Assembly: GCF_024679095.1 (NCBI RefSeq)
Contig: NW_026111819.1
Coordinates: 124,001-188,000, forward strand
DNA: 64,000 nucleotides
From: Eriocheir sinensis
Lineage: Eukaryota > Arthropoda > Malacostraca > Decapoda > Varunidae
Direction of reading: 5' to 3'
Below are positions 28,646 to 43,747 of the stretch, piece by piece. The translations under genes were made by a program, and so were the position numbers. The number at the start of each line of letters is the position of its first letter. The first letter of the stretch is position 1. Under the pieces are notes generated by a model. That model saw nothing but the letters and a program-made list of their open reading frames with translations, had not been told where the DNA came from and searched no databases.

Positions 28646-31600
28646 TATTATTTTATATACATTTTATTGATATTTGCGTTATTTATGTGTATTTTGTATA
28701 TGTTTTCATAGAAATTTACATTATTTTATTGGTATTTTGTCTATTTATTTTGATACGAATTACATGATTATTTGTGTATTTTGTACATTTTTTTATACGT
28801 ATTTACATTATTTAATGTGTTTTTGTTTATATATTTATACAAATTTACGTTATTATATGTGTATTTGTATAAGTATTTTGATACAAATTTACATTATTTT
28901 ATGTATTTTTTATATATATTTCAATTCAAATTTAGCTTATTTTATGAGTATTTTGTATATCTATTTATTTTAATACAAAATCAAATATTTAATGTTTTTT
29001 CGTATATATATTTTTATAAAAAATGCATTATTTTATGGGTATTTTGCATCTTAATTTTCATACAAATTTACATTATTATATTAATATTTTCTGTATTTAT
29101 TTTGATACGATTTTACATTATTTTATTTGTGTTTTGTATATATATTTTTTATACATATTTACATTATTTAATGTGTTTTTTGTATATATATTTGATACAA
29201 ATTTACGTTATTTTAAGTCTATATGTTTATATATTTTCATTCAAATTTACATTATTTTATGTGTATTTTATATATGTATTTCAATACAAATTTACCTAAT
29301 TTTATATGTTTTTTGTATATTTATTTTCATACAAGTTTAAATTATTTTTGTGTATTTTTGTATATTGTTTTATACAAATTTAGGTTATTTTGTGAGTATT
29401 TTGTATATCTATTTTCATACAAATACATATTCTTTTCATGATATTTTGTTTATTTATTTTGACACGAATTAACATTATTTAATGTGTGTTTTGTATATAT
29501 ATTTTTATACGTATTTACATTATTTCAAGTGTATTTTGTATATATATTTCTATAGAAATCTGCGTTATTATATGTGTATTCGTATATATATTTTGAAACA
29601 AATTTACATTGTTTTATGTGTATTTTGCATATTTTTTTAATACAAATTTACCTTATTGTATGTGCATTTTGTATATTAATTTTAATACAAATTTGATTAA
29701 TCTATGTGTATTTTTGTATATGTATTTTTATAAAAATATGCTTTATTTTATGGATATTTTGCATCTTTATTTTCATAAAAATTTACATTATCTTATTGAT
29801 ATTCTGTGTATTTATTTTGATATAATTTTACATTATTCTATGTGTATTTTGTATAAATATTTTATATAAAATGTATTTGTTTTCATTTCATACAAATCTA
29901 CATTATTTGATGCGTTTTTTGTACATGTATTTAAATACAAATTTAACTAGTTATATGTGTATTTTGTAGATCTATTTTGTATATATTTTCATAGAAATCT
30001 ACTCTATTTTATGAGTATTCGTATATATATTTTGATACAAATTTACATTATTAATGTGTATTTTGCATATCTATTTCAATACAAATTTACTTTATTGTAC
30101 GTGCATTTTGTATATTTATTTTAATACAAATTTAATTATTTTATATGTATTTTTGTATATATATTTTTATGCAAATATGCGTTATTATATGGATATTTTG
30201 CATCTTTATTTTCATACAAATTTACATTATTTTATTGATATTCTCTTTATTTATTTTCATACGAAATAACATTATTCTATGTGTTTTTTTATATATTTTT
30301 TTATATATATATTTACATTATTTAATGTTAATTTTGTATATATTTTTTATCCAAATTTACATTATTTTATGTGTATTTGTTTATATATTTTCATACATAT
30401 TTACACTATTTTATGTGTTTTTTGTATATATATTTTTCTACGTATTTAAATTATTTTATGTGTATTTTGTATATACATTTTCATAAAAAATTACGTTATT
30501 TTATTGTGTGTATAAGTATATAATTTGATACAAATTTTATACAAATTCATGTTATTTAATGTGTATTTGTATATATATTTTCATACAAATTTATATTATT
30601 TTATATGTATTTTTTCATATATTTCATTACAAATTTACCTTATTTTATGTTTATTTTGTATATTTTTTTCATTCAATTTTAAATTATTTTATGTGTATAT
30701 TTGTATTTGTATTTAGGTTATTTTATGTGTATTTTGTATATATATTTTCATCCAAAATTACATTATTTTATTGGTATTTCTTAATTTAATTCGATACGAA
30801 TATAGATTATTTTATAGGTATTTTGTATACATATTTTTATACTCATTTACATTATCTAATGTGTGTTTTGTATATATATTTTTATGCAAATTTACCTAAT
30901 GTTCATTTTTGTACATATATTTTTATTGAAATTTGCGTTATTTTATGTATATAGTTTTATATAAATTTACGTTATTTTATGTGCATTTTGTATATTTATA
31001 TTTATACAAATACACATTCTTTTATTGGTATATTGTTTATTTACATTTATACTAATTTACATTATTTTATGTGTATTTTGTTTACATTTTTTTTATACGT
31101 ATTTACTTAATTTTATGTGTATTTTGTATATGTATTTTTATAGAAATCTACGTTATTTTATGTGTATTCGTATATATATTTTGAAACAAATTTACATTAC
31201 TTTATATGTATTTTCCATATCTATTTCAATACAAATTTACCTTATTGTATGCGCATTTTGTATATTTATTTTAATACAAGTTCAAATATTTTATGTGTAT
31301 TTTGGTATCAATAATTTTATAAAAAAAATGCGTTATTTTATAGGTATTTTGCATCTTAATTTTCATTTTATATGCACTTTGTATATATATTTTTATACGC
31401 TCTTACATTATTTAATATTTATTTTGAATATAATTTTTTATACAAATTCATGGTATTTTATGTGTATTTGTCTATATATTTTCATATAAATTTACATTAT
31501 TGTATGTGTATTTTGTACATATATTTTATTACAATTCTACCTTATTTTATGTTTATTTTGTATGTGTATTTTGTATATTTATATTTATCCAAATACACAT

Positions 31601-32304
31601 TCTTTTATTGGTATTTTTTTATTTAATGAGTATTTTTTATATATATTTTATACAAATTTATGTTAATTTAAGTGTATTTGTTTATATATTTTCATTCAAA
31701 TTTACATTATTTTATGTGTATTTTGTATATGTATTTCTTTACAAATTTACCTAATTTTATGTGTATTTTGTATATTTATTTTCATACAAATTTAACTTAT
31801 TTTTGTGTATTTTTATATATAGTTTTATTCAAATTCACGTTATTTTATGAGTATTTTGTATATGTATTTTCATACAAATACACATTCTTTTATTGATATT
31901 TTAACTATTTATTTTGACACGAATTTACATTATTTAATGTGTATTTAGTATATATGTATTTATACGTATTTACAACATTTCATGTATATTTTGTATATAT
32001 ATTTCTATAGAAATCTACGTTATTTTATGTATATTCGTATATATATTTTGAAACAAATCTACATTATTTTATGTGGATTTTGTATATATATTTCATTATC
32101 AATTTGCCTTATTTTAAGTTTATTTTTATATCCATTTTCATTCAAATTCAAATCGTTTTATGTTTATATATTTATTTGTATTTACGTTATTTTATGTGTA
32201 TTTTCTATATATATTTTCATTCAAAATTACATTATTTTATCGGTATTTTGTTCATTTATTTCGATACGAATTTAGATTATTTCATCTGTATTTTCTATAC
32301 ATAT
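28646..32304 (+). repeat. 45-bp satellite array, T-rich orientation, block 18
   Basis: Satellite monomers in T-rich orientation. About 28646-31615 is the reverse complement of about 46530-49655, including a private fusion near 31360 (TTAATTTTCATTTTATATGC) and its complement near 46920. At about 31617-31624 the sequence changes to a direct copy of 20431-21195. Confidence 0.86.
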
Positions 32305-32719
32305 ACATATAGAGTAGATTTCTATGAAAATATATATTCAAAATACATATAAAATTATGTAAATAAGTATAAAAATATATATATCAAATACACCTAAAAA
32401 AATGAAAATTCGTATCAAAATAAATAAATTAAATTCCGATAAAAGAACGTATATTTTTAGGAAAATAAATATACAAAATACACATAAAATTACGAAAATT
32501 TAAATAAAAATATATACAAAAATACACAAAAATAATTTCAATTTTTATGAAAATAGATATACAAAATACACATATAATTAGTTAAATTTGTACTTAAATA
32601 CATGTACAAAATTCACATAAAATAATGTAAATTTGTATGAAATGAAAACAAATTCACATAAAATAACGTACATTGGTATAAAATAGATATACAAAATATA
32701 CATAGAATAATGTAAAATC

Positions 32720-33434
32720 GTATCAAAATAAATACACAGAATATCAATAAAATAATGTAATTTTGTATGAAAATAAAGATGCAAAATACCCATAAAATAA
32801 AGCATATTTTTATAAAAATACATATACAAAAATACACATAGAATAGCTAAATTTGTATTAAAATTAATATACAAAATGCACGTACAATAAGGTAAATTTG
32901 TATTGAAAAAATATGCAAAATGCACATAAAACAATGTATATTTGTTTCAAAATATATATACGAATACACATAAAATAACGTATATTTCTATAGAAATATA
33001 TATACAAAATACACATGAAATGACGTAAATACGTATAAAAATATATATACACAATACACATTAAATAATGTAAAGTCGCATCAAAATAAATAAACAAAAT
33101 ATCAATAAAAGAATGTGTATTTGTATGAAAATAGATATACAAAATACACATAAAATATTGTAAATTTGAATAAAACTCTATACAAAAAATACACAAAAAA
33201 TAGTTTAAATTGGTATAAAATATATATACAAAATACACATGAAATTACGGAAATTTCTATTGAAATACATATACAAAATACACATAAAATAATGTAAATT
33301 TGAATAAAAATATATAAACAAATACACTTAAAGTTTCGAAAATTTGTATGAAATATATATAGAAAATACACATTAAATAATGTAAATATGTAGAAAAAAA
33401 TATATAAAAAACACAAATAGAATAATGTAAAATA
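32720..33434 (-). repeat. 715-bp higher-order repeat unit (about 16 monomers)
   Basis: The unit is bounded by two copies of the marker monomer GTATCAAAATAAATACAC. Between them lie distinct monomer types in order. Their signatures are: AAAGATGCAAAATACC; GCATATTTTTATAA; TTTGTATTAAAATTAATA; ACAATAAGGTAAATTTG; AAACAATGTATATTTG; CGTATATTTCTATAG; GACGTAAATACGTATA; a CACATTAAATAATG monomer; AAAGAATGTGTATTTG; ATAAAACTCTATACA; a CACAAAAAATAG monomer; and the remainder up to the marker. Units of 714-715 bp between the same marker also lie at 48477-49190, 52208-52921 and 61175-61889. Confidence 0.75.
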
Positions 33435-36400
33435 GTATCAAAATAAATACACAGAATATTAATAAAATAATGTAAATTTGTATGAAAATAAAAATGCAAA
33501 ATACCCATAAAACAACACACTTTTTATGAAAATAAATATACCAAAATGCACATAAAATATTTAAATTTGTATTACAATAAATATACAAAATGCACATACA
33601 ATAAGGTAAATTTGTATTGAAATAGATATGCAAAATACATATAAAACAATGTAAATTTGTTTCAAAATATACATACGAATACTCATAAAATAACGTAGAT
33701 TTCTATAAAATATATATACAAAATACACATAAAATGAAGTAAATACGTATAAGAAAATGTATACAAAATACACATAAAATGATGTAAATTCGTATCAAAA
33801 TAAATAAACTAAATGCCAATAAAAGAATGTTTACTTGTATAAATATAAATATACAAAATACACATAAAATAACGTAAAATTGGATAAAACTATATACAAA
33901 AATTAACAAAAATAATTAAATTTGTATGAAAATATATATACAAAAGACATAAAATAAGCTAAATTTGAATTGAAATAAATATAGAAAATACATTAAATAA
34001 TGTAAATTTGTATCAAAATATATATTCAAATACATATATAATAACGTAAATTTGTATAAAAATATATAAACAAAATACACATTAAATAATGTAAATACGT
34101 ATAAAAGATATGTACGTAATGTAAAAATTTATATAATTGAAGATGCAAATTACTCATAAAATATCTTATATTTAAAAAAAAATATATACAAAAATACACA
34201 TAAAATAATTAAATTTGTATTAAAATAAATATACAAAATACACATACAATAAGGTAGATTTTTATTGAAATAGATATGCAAAAAACACATAAAATAATGA
34301 AAATTTTTATCAAAATATATACGAATACACACAATAAAATTACGTAAATTTTTATGAAAATATATATACAAAATACACATAAAATAATGTAAATACATAG
34401 AAAAATATATACAAAATACACATAAAATAATATAAATTCGTATGAAAATAAATAAACAAAATTTCCTCTAAAAGAATGTATATGTGTAGGAAAATATATA
34501 TACAAAATACAAATAAAATAAAAAAAATTTGTATAAAAATAATACAAAAATACACATAAATAATTTAAATTTGTTTGAAAATAGATATGCAAAATACAAA
34601 TGAAATTAGGCACATTTTTATTGAAATACATATACAAAATACACATAAAATAATGTAAATTTGTATGAAAATATATAAACAAATACACATAAGATAACGT
34701 AAATTTTCATAAAATATATGTACAAAATATACATTAAATAATGTAAATATGTCTAAAAATATATATACAAAATACACAGAATAACGAAAAATCGTATCAA
34801 AATAAATAAACAGACAATCAATAAAATAATGTAAATTTGTATGAAAATAAAGATGCAAAATACCCATATAATAACGCATATTTGTTTAAAAATATATATA
34901 CAAAAATACACATAAAATAATTAAATTTGCATCAAAATAAATATACACAAGGCACATACAATAAAGAAAATTTGTATTGAAATAGATATGCGAAATACAC
35001 ATAAATAATGTAAATTTGTATCAAAATATATATACGAATACACATAAAATAGAGTAAATTTCTATGAAAATATATATTCGAAATACATATAAAATTATGT
35101 AAATAATGATAAAAATATATATATATATCATATACACCTAAAATAATGAAAACTCGTATCAAAATAAATAAACAAAATTCCGATAAAAGAACGTATATTT
35201 GCAGGAAAATAAATATACAAAATTCACATAAAATTACGAAAATTTGAATAAAAATATATACTAAAATACACAAAATTAATTTCAATTTGTATGAAAATAG
35301 ATATACATAATACACATATAATTAGTTAAATTTGTATTTAAATACATGTACAAAATACACATAAAATAATGTAAATTTGTATGAAATGAAAACAAATTCA
35401 CATAAAATAACGTTCATTTGTATGAAATATATATACAAAATATACATAGAATAATGTAAAATCGTATCAAAATAAATACACAGAATATCAATAAAATAAT
35501 GTAAATTTGTATGAAAATAAAGATGCAAAATAACCATAAAATAAAGCATTTTTTTATGAAAATACATATACAAAAATACACATAGAATAATTAAATTTGT
35601 ATTAAAATTAATATACAAAATGCACATACAATAAGGTAAATTTATATTGAAAAAACATGCAAAATGCACATAAAACTATGTATATTTGTTTCAAAATATA
35701 TATACGAATACACAAAAAATAACATATATTTCTATAGAAATATATATACAAAATACACATGAAATGACGTAAATACGTATTAAAATATATATACATAATA
35801 CACATTAAATAATGTGAATTCGCGTCAAAATAAATAAACAAAATATCAATAAAAAATGTGTATGTGTATGAAAATAGATATACAAAATACAAATAAAATA
35901 TTTTAAATTTATATAAAACTCTTTTTATAAAAATATATATACCAAAATAATAAAATTTTTAAATCTGTATTACAATAAATATACAAAATGCACATACAAT
36001 AAGGTAGATTTATATTGAAATATATATGCTAAATACATATAAAACAGTGTAAATTTGCTTCAAAATATATATACCAATACACATAAAATAACGTAGATTA
36101 CTATAAAAATATATATACAAAATACACATTAAATGAAGTAAATACGTATAAGAAAATGTATACAAAGTACACATAAAATAATTAAATTTGTATTAAAATA
36201 AATATACAAAATACACATACAATAAGGTAAATCTATATTGAAATAGATATGCAAAATAAACATAAAATAATGTAAATTTGTATCAAATCATATACGAATA
36301 CACACAATAAAATAACGTAAATTTTTATGAAAATGTAGATAAAAAATACACACAAAATAATGTAAATACGTAGAAAAATATATATACAAAATACACATAA

Positions 36401-37205
36401 AATTATGTAAATTCTTATGAAAATAAATTAACAAAATTCCACTAAAAGAATGTATATTTGTAGGAAAATATAAATACAAAATACAAATAAAATGACAAAA
36501 ATTTGTATAAAAATATATAAAAATACATAAAAATCATTTAAATTTGTTTGAAAATAGATATGCAAAATATACATAAAATTAGGCAAATCTGTATTGAAAT
36601 ACATATACAAATTACATTTAAAATATTGTAAATTTGTATGAAAATATATATACAAATACACATAAAATAGCGTAAATTTATATAAAATATATATAAAAAA
36701 TATACATTAAATAATGTAAATGTGTATAAAAATATATATACAAAATACACATAGAATAATGTAAAATCGTATCAAAATAAATAAACAGAATATCAATAAA
36801 ATAATGTAAATTTGTATGAAAATAAAGATGCAAAATACCCAAATAATATCGCATATTTTTACAAAAATACACATAAAATAATTAAATTTGTATTAAAATA
36901 AATATACAAAATACACATACAATATGGTAAATTTGTATTGAAATAGATATGCAAAATAAACATAAATAATGTAAATTTGTATCAAAATATATATACGAAT
37001 ACCCATAAAATAGAGTAAATTTCTATGAAAATATATATTCAAAACACAAATAAAATGATATAAATAAGTATAAAAATATACATATCAAATACACCTAAAA
37101 TAATGTAAATTCGTATAAAAATAAATAAACAAAATTACGATAAAAGATGCAAGATACACATTAAATAATGTAAATATTTATAAAAAAAATATATACAAAA
37201 AAAAA

Positions 37206-37535
37206 TTGAATAATGTGAAATCATATCAAAATAAATACACCGAATATTAATAAAATAATGTAAATTTGTATGAAAATAAAGATGCAAGATTCCCATCAAA
37301 TAGCGCATTTCTTATAAAAATATATATACCAAAATACACATAAAATATTTAAATTTGTATTGAAATAAATATACAAAATGCACATACATAAGGTAAATTT
37401 GTATTGAAAGAGATATGCAAAAATACATATAAAACAATGTAAATTTGTTTCAAAATATATATACGAATACACATAAAATAACGTAGATTTCTATAAAAAT
37501 ATATATACAAAATACGCATAAAATTAAGTAAATAA
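37206..37535. repeat. left flanking copy of an approx. 330-bp direct repeat around the SINE
   Basis: This satellite segment is repeated on the other side of the SINE at 37846-38168, offset 638-640 bp. Both copies share the private variant TTGAATAATGTGAAATC, where other HOR units read GAATAATGTAAAATC. They are therefore closer to each other than to the rest of the array. Confidence 0.8.
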
Positions 37536-37567
37536 GGTAAATCATTCGCCGCGTGATGGACGACGCG

Positions 37568-37578
37568 GGTTCGAATCC
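37568..37578 (+). promoter_or_regulatory. RNA polymerase III box B
   Basis: GGTTCGAATCC matches the internal tRNA promoter B-box consensus exactly. There is no matching box A within the usual 30-60 bp upstream, where satellite sequence begins instead. The stem bases around it (GCGGG against CCTCA) pair poorly, so it is not part of a functional tRNA. Confidence 0.8.
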
Positions 37579-37770
37579 TCACGCTACCACTCGGATTTTT
37601 CGGTCACCGTCGAGTGGCTTAAAACTACCCACATGCTGTCCTGAAGACCACCCATCAACCCGGACTCTAGAGGAAGCCGTCCAAGCGAATCAAGTACGAG
37701 TTCCGGGGGGGCAGCATGAGCCAATGCAAGATGGCGCCACTATAAACACTCGCCTGCGCCAGAACGGGCT

Positions 37771-37840
37771 GGGCCGACCATCAGGCCCCACCTGGAAGAA
37801 GCCTTGGGCCGACCATCAGGCCCCACCGGGAAGATGCCTA
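37771..37840 (+). repeat. two 35-bp tandem repeats at the SINE 3' end
   Basis: The units 37771-37805 and 37806-37840 both begin GGGCCGACCATCAGGCCCCA and match at 32 of 35 positions. Each contains GGGCC and GGCCCC, which can pair as a short stem. Tandem tails of this kind are known at the 3' ends of some SINEs. Confidence 0.92.
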
Positions 37841-37843
37841 TAA

Positions 37844-39529
<1,686 letters not shown>

Positions 39530-40967
39530 GTGTATTTTGTATATTTATTTTCATACAAATTGAAATTATTTTTGTTTAATTTTTTATATATTTTCATACA
39601 AATTTTCGTTATTTAATGTGTATTCTGTATATTTATTTTTTCTACAAATATACGTTCTTTTATCTGAATTTTGTTGATTGAATTTGAAACGAATTTTCCT
39701 TATTTTGTATATCTATTTTCATACAAATTAAAATACTTCTGTGTATTTTTGTATATAGTTTTATATAAATTTACGTTATTTTATGTGTATTTTGTATATT
39801 TATATTTATACAAATACACATTCTTTTATTGGTATTTTGTATATTTATTTTGATACGAATTTACATTATTTTATATGTATTTTGTATACATTTTTTTATA
39901 CGTTTTTTACTTCATTTTATGTGTATTTTGTATATATATTTTTATAGAAATCTACGTTATTTTATGTGTATTCGTATATATATTTTGAAACAAATTTACA
40001 TTGTTTTATATGTATTTTGCATATCTATTTCACTACAAATTTACCTTATTGAATGTGTTTTTTGTATATTTATTTTAATACAAATTTAATTTTTTGATGT
40101 GTATTTTGGTATATATATTTTTATAAATAAAAAAATGCGTTATTTTATGTGTATTTTTATAAATATTTTCATACAAATCTACATTATTTTATGTATTTTG
40201 TATATACATTTCAATTCAAATTTAGGTTATTTTATCAGTATTTTGTATAACTATTTTCATACGAATTTAATTACTTCTGTGTATTTTTGTATATAGTTTT
40301 ATACAAATTTACGTTATTTTATGTGTATTTTGTATATTTATATTTATACAAATACACATTCTTTTATTGGTATTTTGTTTATATATTTTGATACGAATTT
40401 ACATTATTTTATATGTATTTTGTATACATTTTCTGCTACGTATTTACTTCATTTTATGTGTATTTTGTATATATATTTTTATAGAAATCTACGTTATTTT
40501 ATGTGTATTCGTATATATATTTTGAAACAAATTTACATTGTTTTATATGTATTTTGCATATCTATTTCAATACAGATTTACCTTATTGTATGTGTATTTT
40601 GTATATTTATTTTAATACAAATTAATTTTTTCATGTGTATTTTGGTATATATATTTTTATAAAAAATGCGTTATTTAATGGGTATTTTGCATCTTTATTT
40701 TCATACAAATTTACTTTGTTTTATTAATATTCTGTGTATTTATTTTGATACGATTTTACATTATTCTATTTGTGTTTTGTATATATTTTTTTATACATAT
40801 TTACATTATTTAATGTGTATTTTGTATATTTTAAAACATATTTACGTTATTTTATGCGCATCTGTTAAAATATTTTGATACAAATTTACATTATTTTATG
40901 TATTTTGTATATATATTTCAATACAAATTTAGTTTATTTTATGAATATTTTGTATATCTATTTTCAT
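39530..40967 (+). repeat. 45-bp satellite array, T-rich orientation, block 21
   Basis: Satellite monomers in T-rich orientation. About 39715-40090 is the inverted partner of about 39100-39480, so the two sides of the 39529 switch are related beyond the short palindrome. About 40270-40620 repeats much of 39740-40090 in the same orientation. Confidence 0.84.
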
Positions 40968-43356
40968 TTGTATCAAAATAAATAAACAAAATAGCAATAA
41001 AATAATGTAAATTTGTATGAGAAAACATATACAAATGCACATAAAATAAAGTAAATTTGCAAATTTGTATTGAAATAGATATGCAAAATACATATAAAAC
41101 AATGTAAATTTGTTTCAAAATATATATACGAATACACATAAAATAACGTAGATTTCTATAAAAATATGTACAAAATGGACATAAAATGAAGTAAATACGT
41201 ATAAAAAAATGAATACAAAAAATACATAAAAATCGTATCAAAATAAATAAACAAAATACCAGTAAAAGAATGTGTATTTGTAAAAATATAAATATACAAA
41301 ATACACATAAAATATCGTAAATTTGTATAAAACTATATACAAAAATATACTGAAGTAATTAAATTTGTATGAAAATATATATACAAAATACAGGTAAATT
41401 AAGCTAAATTTGAATTGAAATGTACATACAAAATACATAAAATAATGTAAATCTGTATCAAAATATTTATTCAAATACATATAATAACGTAGATTTGTTT
41501 AAAAAAATATAAACAAAATACACATTAAGTAATGTAAATACGTGTAAAAAATATGTACAAAATACACATAATCATGTAATTCGTATCAAAATAAATAAAC
41601 AAAATAGCAATAAAATAATGTAAATTTGTATGAGAAAACATATATAAATAACGCAAATTTCTATAAAAATATATGTACAAAAATGCACATAAAGTAAATT
41701 TGCAAAAAAATATATATACAAAACACACACTAAATAATGTAAATGCGTACATAAAATAACCTAAATTTGTATAAAACAATATACAAAAATACACAAAAAT
41801 AATTTAAATTTGTTTGAAAAGAAATATACAAAATACACATAAAATTAGGTAAATTTGTATTGAAATACATATACAAAATACACATCAAATAATGTAAATT
41901 TGAATGAAAATATATAAACAAATACACTTAAAATAACGTAAATTTGTATAAAATATATATGCAAGATACACAATAAATAATGTAAATGTGTATAAAAAAT
42001 ATATATACAAAAAACAAATAGAATAATGTAAAATCGTATCAAAATAAATACACAGAATATCAATAAAATAATGTAAATTTGTATGAAAATAAAGATACAA
42101 AATTCCCAAAAATTATCGCATTTTTTATAAAAATATATTTACCAAAATACACATAAAATATTTAAATTTGTATTGAAATAAATATACAAAATGCATATAC
42201 AGTAAGGTAAATTTGTATTGAAAGAGATATTAAAAAATACATATAAAACAATGTAAATTTGTTTCAAAATATATATACGAATACACATAAAATAATGGAG
42301 ATTTCTATAGAAATATATATACAAAATACATATGAAATTATGTAAATACGTATAAAAATATATATACAAAATACATATCAAATAATGTAAATTCGTGTCA
42401 AAATAAATAAACAAAATATCATGAAAAGAATGTGTATTTGTATGAAAATAGATAATAGATAATAAATTTGTATAAAATATATATGCAAGATACACATTAA
42501 ATAATGTAAATATGTATAAAAAAGTATATACAAAAAACAAATAGAATAATGTAACATCGTATCAAAATAAATACACCGAATATTAATAAAATAATGTAAA
42601 TTTGTATGAAAATAAAGATGCAAAATTCCCATAAAATAGCGCATTTCTTATAAAAATATATATACCAAAATACACATAAAATATTTAAATTTGCATTGAA
42701 ATAAATATACAAAATGCACATACAATAAGGTAAATTTGTATTGAAAGAGATATGCAAAAATACATATAAAACAATGTAAATTTGTTTCAAAATATATATA
42801 CGAATACAAATAAAAAAACGTAGATTTCTATAAAAATATATACAAAATACACATAAAATTAAGTAAATACGTATAAAAAATGTATACAAAATACACATAA
42901 AATAATGTAAATTCGATTTAAAATAAATAGACAAAATACCAATAAAAGAATGTGTATTTGGATAAATATAAATATACAAAATACATATACAAAATAAACA
43001 TAAAATAAGGTAGATTTGTAATAAAATATATGTACAAAATACACATAAAATAATGTAAATTTATATGAAATATATATACAAATACACATAAAATACCATG
43101 AATTTGTATAAAAATATATATTCAAAATAAATATTAAATAATGTACAAGCGTATAAAAATATATATACAAAGTACATATAAAATAATGTAAATTCGTATC
43201 AATTCAAATCAACAAAACACCAATAAAATAATATATATTTGAATGAAAATAAATTTACAAAATACACATAACATAACTAAAATTTGTATTAAAATATATA
43301 CAAAAATACACAGAAATAATTTCAGTTTGTATGAAAATAGATATTCAAAATCTGAT
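40968..43356 (-). repeat. 45-bp satellite array, A-rich orientation, block 22
   Basis: Satellite monomers in A-rich orientation, including a short HOR unit of 523 bp (42035-42557). About 41325-42120 is a direct copy of about 480-1255. The block ends at the 43347-43367 palindrome. Confidence 0.85.
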
Positions 43357-43367
43357 AATCAGATTTT
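43347..43367. repeat. perfect 10-1-10 palindrome at an orientation switch
   Basis: AAAATCTGAT and ATCAGATTTT are exact inverted arms around a single A. The TCTGATAATCAGA centre is not found in satellite monomers. It lies exactly where A-rich orientation changes to T-rich. Confidence 0.92.
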
Positions 43368-43747
43368 ATTTTATTTTTATAAAACCTGAATTTTGTTTAT
43401 TGAATTTGAAACGAATTTACCTTATTTTGTATATCTATTTTCATACAAATTAAAATACTTCTGTGTATTTTTGTATATAGTTTTATATAAATTTACGTTA
43501 TTTTATGTGTATTTTGTATATTTATATTTATACAAATACACATTCTTTTATTGGTATTTTGTATATTTATTTTGATGCGAATTTACATTATTTTATGTGT
43601 ATTCGTATATATATTTTGAACAAAATTTACATTGTTTTATATGTATTTTGCATATCTATTTCAATACAAATTTACCTTATTGTATGTGTTTTTTAAATAT
43701 TTATTTTAATACAAATTTAATTTTTTTATGTGTATTTTGGTATATAT
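43357..43747 (+). repeat. short T-rich satellite block 23
   Basis: About 390 bp of T-rich satellite. From 43385 it is a direct copy of the sequence from about 39664 (both have CTGAATTTTGTT, then TTGAATTTGAAACGAATTT). It ends at GGAGAGG (43748-43754). Confidence 0.83.

Larger units (their letters stand above)
21555..29160. repeat. tandem duplication, two copies of about 3.8 kb
   Basis: Copy one is about 21555-25322 and copy two about 25323-29160. The order is the same in both: T-rich, switch at 23350 or 27118, A-rich, AT-only switch at 24800 or 28645, T-rich. The offset is 3768 bp at 21610 and 25378 and at the first switch, rising to about 3850 bp after the degraded patch in copy one. Confidence 0.8.
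21200..31615 (+). repeat. left inner arm of giant inverted repeat (pairs with 46530-53300)
   Basis: Matches in opposite orientation include TTACAGTATGTG (21331 with the 53085 region), AAACTTCCATT (25404 with the 52790 region), the GTACATATAAAAC switch (27118 with 51100), the AT-only switch (28645 with 49655) and the TTTTCATTTTATATGC fusion (31362 with 46925). This arm is longer than its partner because it carries a 3.8-kb tandem duplication. Confidence 0.72.
32305..37535 (-). repeat. 45-bp satellite array, A-rich orientation, block 19
   Basis: A long A-rich satellite block of about 5.2 kb that ends at the SINE. It contains a well-ordered 715-bp HOR unit (32720-33434). About 32375-34030 is the inverted partner of 12455-14110. 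Near 37146 monomer order breaks (GATAAAA joined to GATGCAAGATAC). No gene is seen. Confidence 0.86.
37536..37843 (+). mobile_element. 5'-truncated tRNA-derived SINE-like element
   Basis: This is the only GC-rich, CpG-containing stretch in the window. A perfect RNA polymerase III box B, GGTTCGAATCC, lies at 37568-37578, and the preceding GGTAAATCATTCGCCGCGTG resembles the end of a tRNA D-arm and anticodon region. Box A and the 5' end of a tRNA are absent, so the element appears truncated at 37536 and probably cannot be transcribed on its own. After the tRNA-like head comes a unique body of about 250 bp with a run of seven G (37705-37711). It ends in two tandem 35-bp copies at 37771-37840. No poly(A) tail and no short target-site duplication can be seen. 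An isolated tRNA pseudogene is less likely because the body is long and repeat-bearing. The SINE family was not identified. An open frame from 37553 to 37843 has no recognisable domain and is not called a gene. Confidence 0.72.

Noticed and set aside
37536..37590. Functional tRNA gene
   Set aside because: Only the box B region is recognisable. There is no box A, no acceptor 5' strand and a poorly paired T stem.
37553..37843. Open frame of 96 codons in the GC-rich segment
   Set aside because: It lies wholly inside the SINE-like element, covers its tRNA-like head and tandem 3' repeats, and has no recognisable domain.
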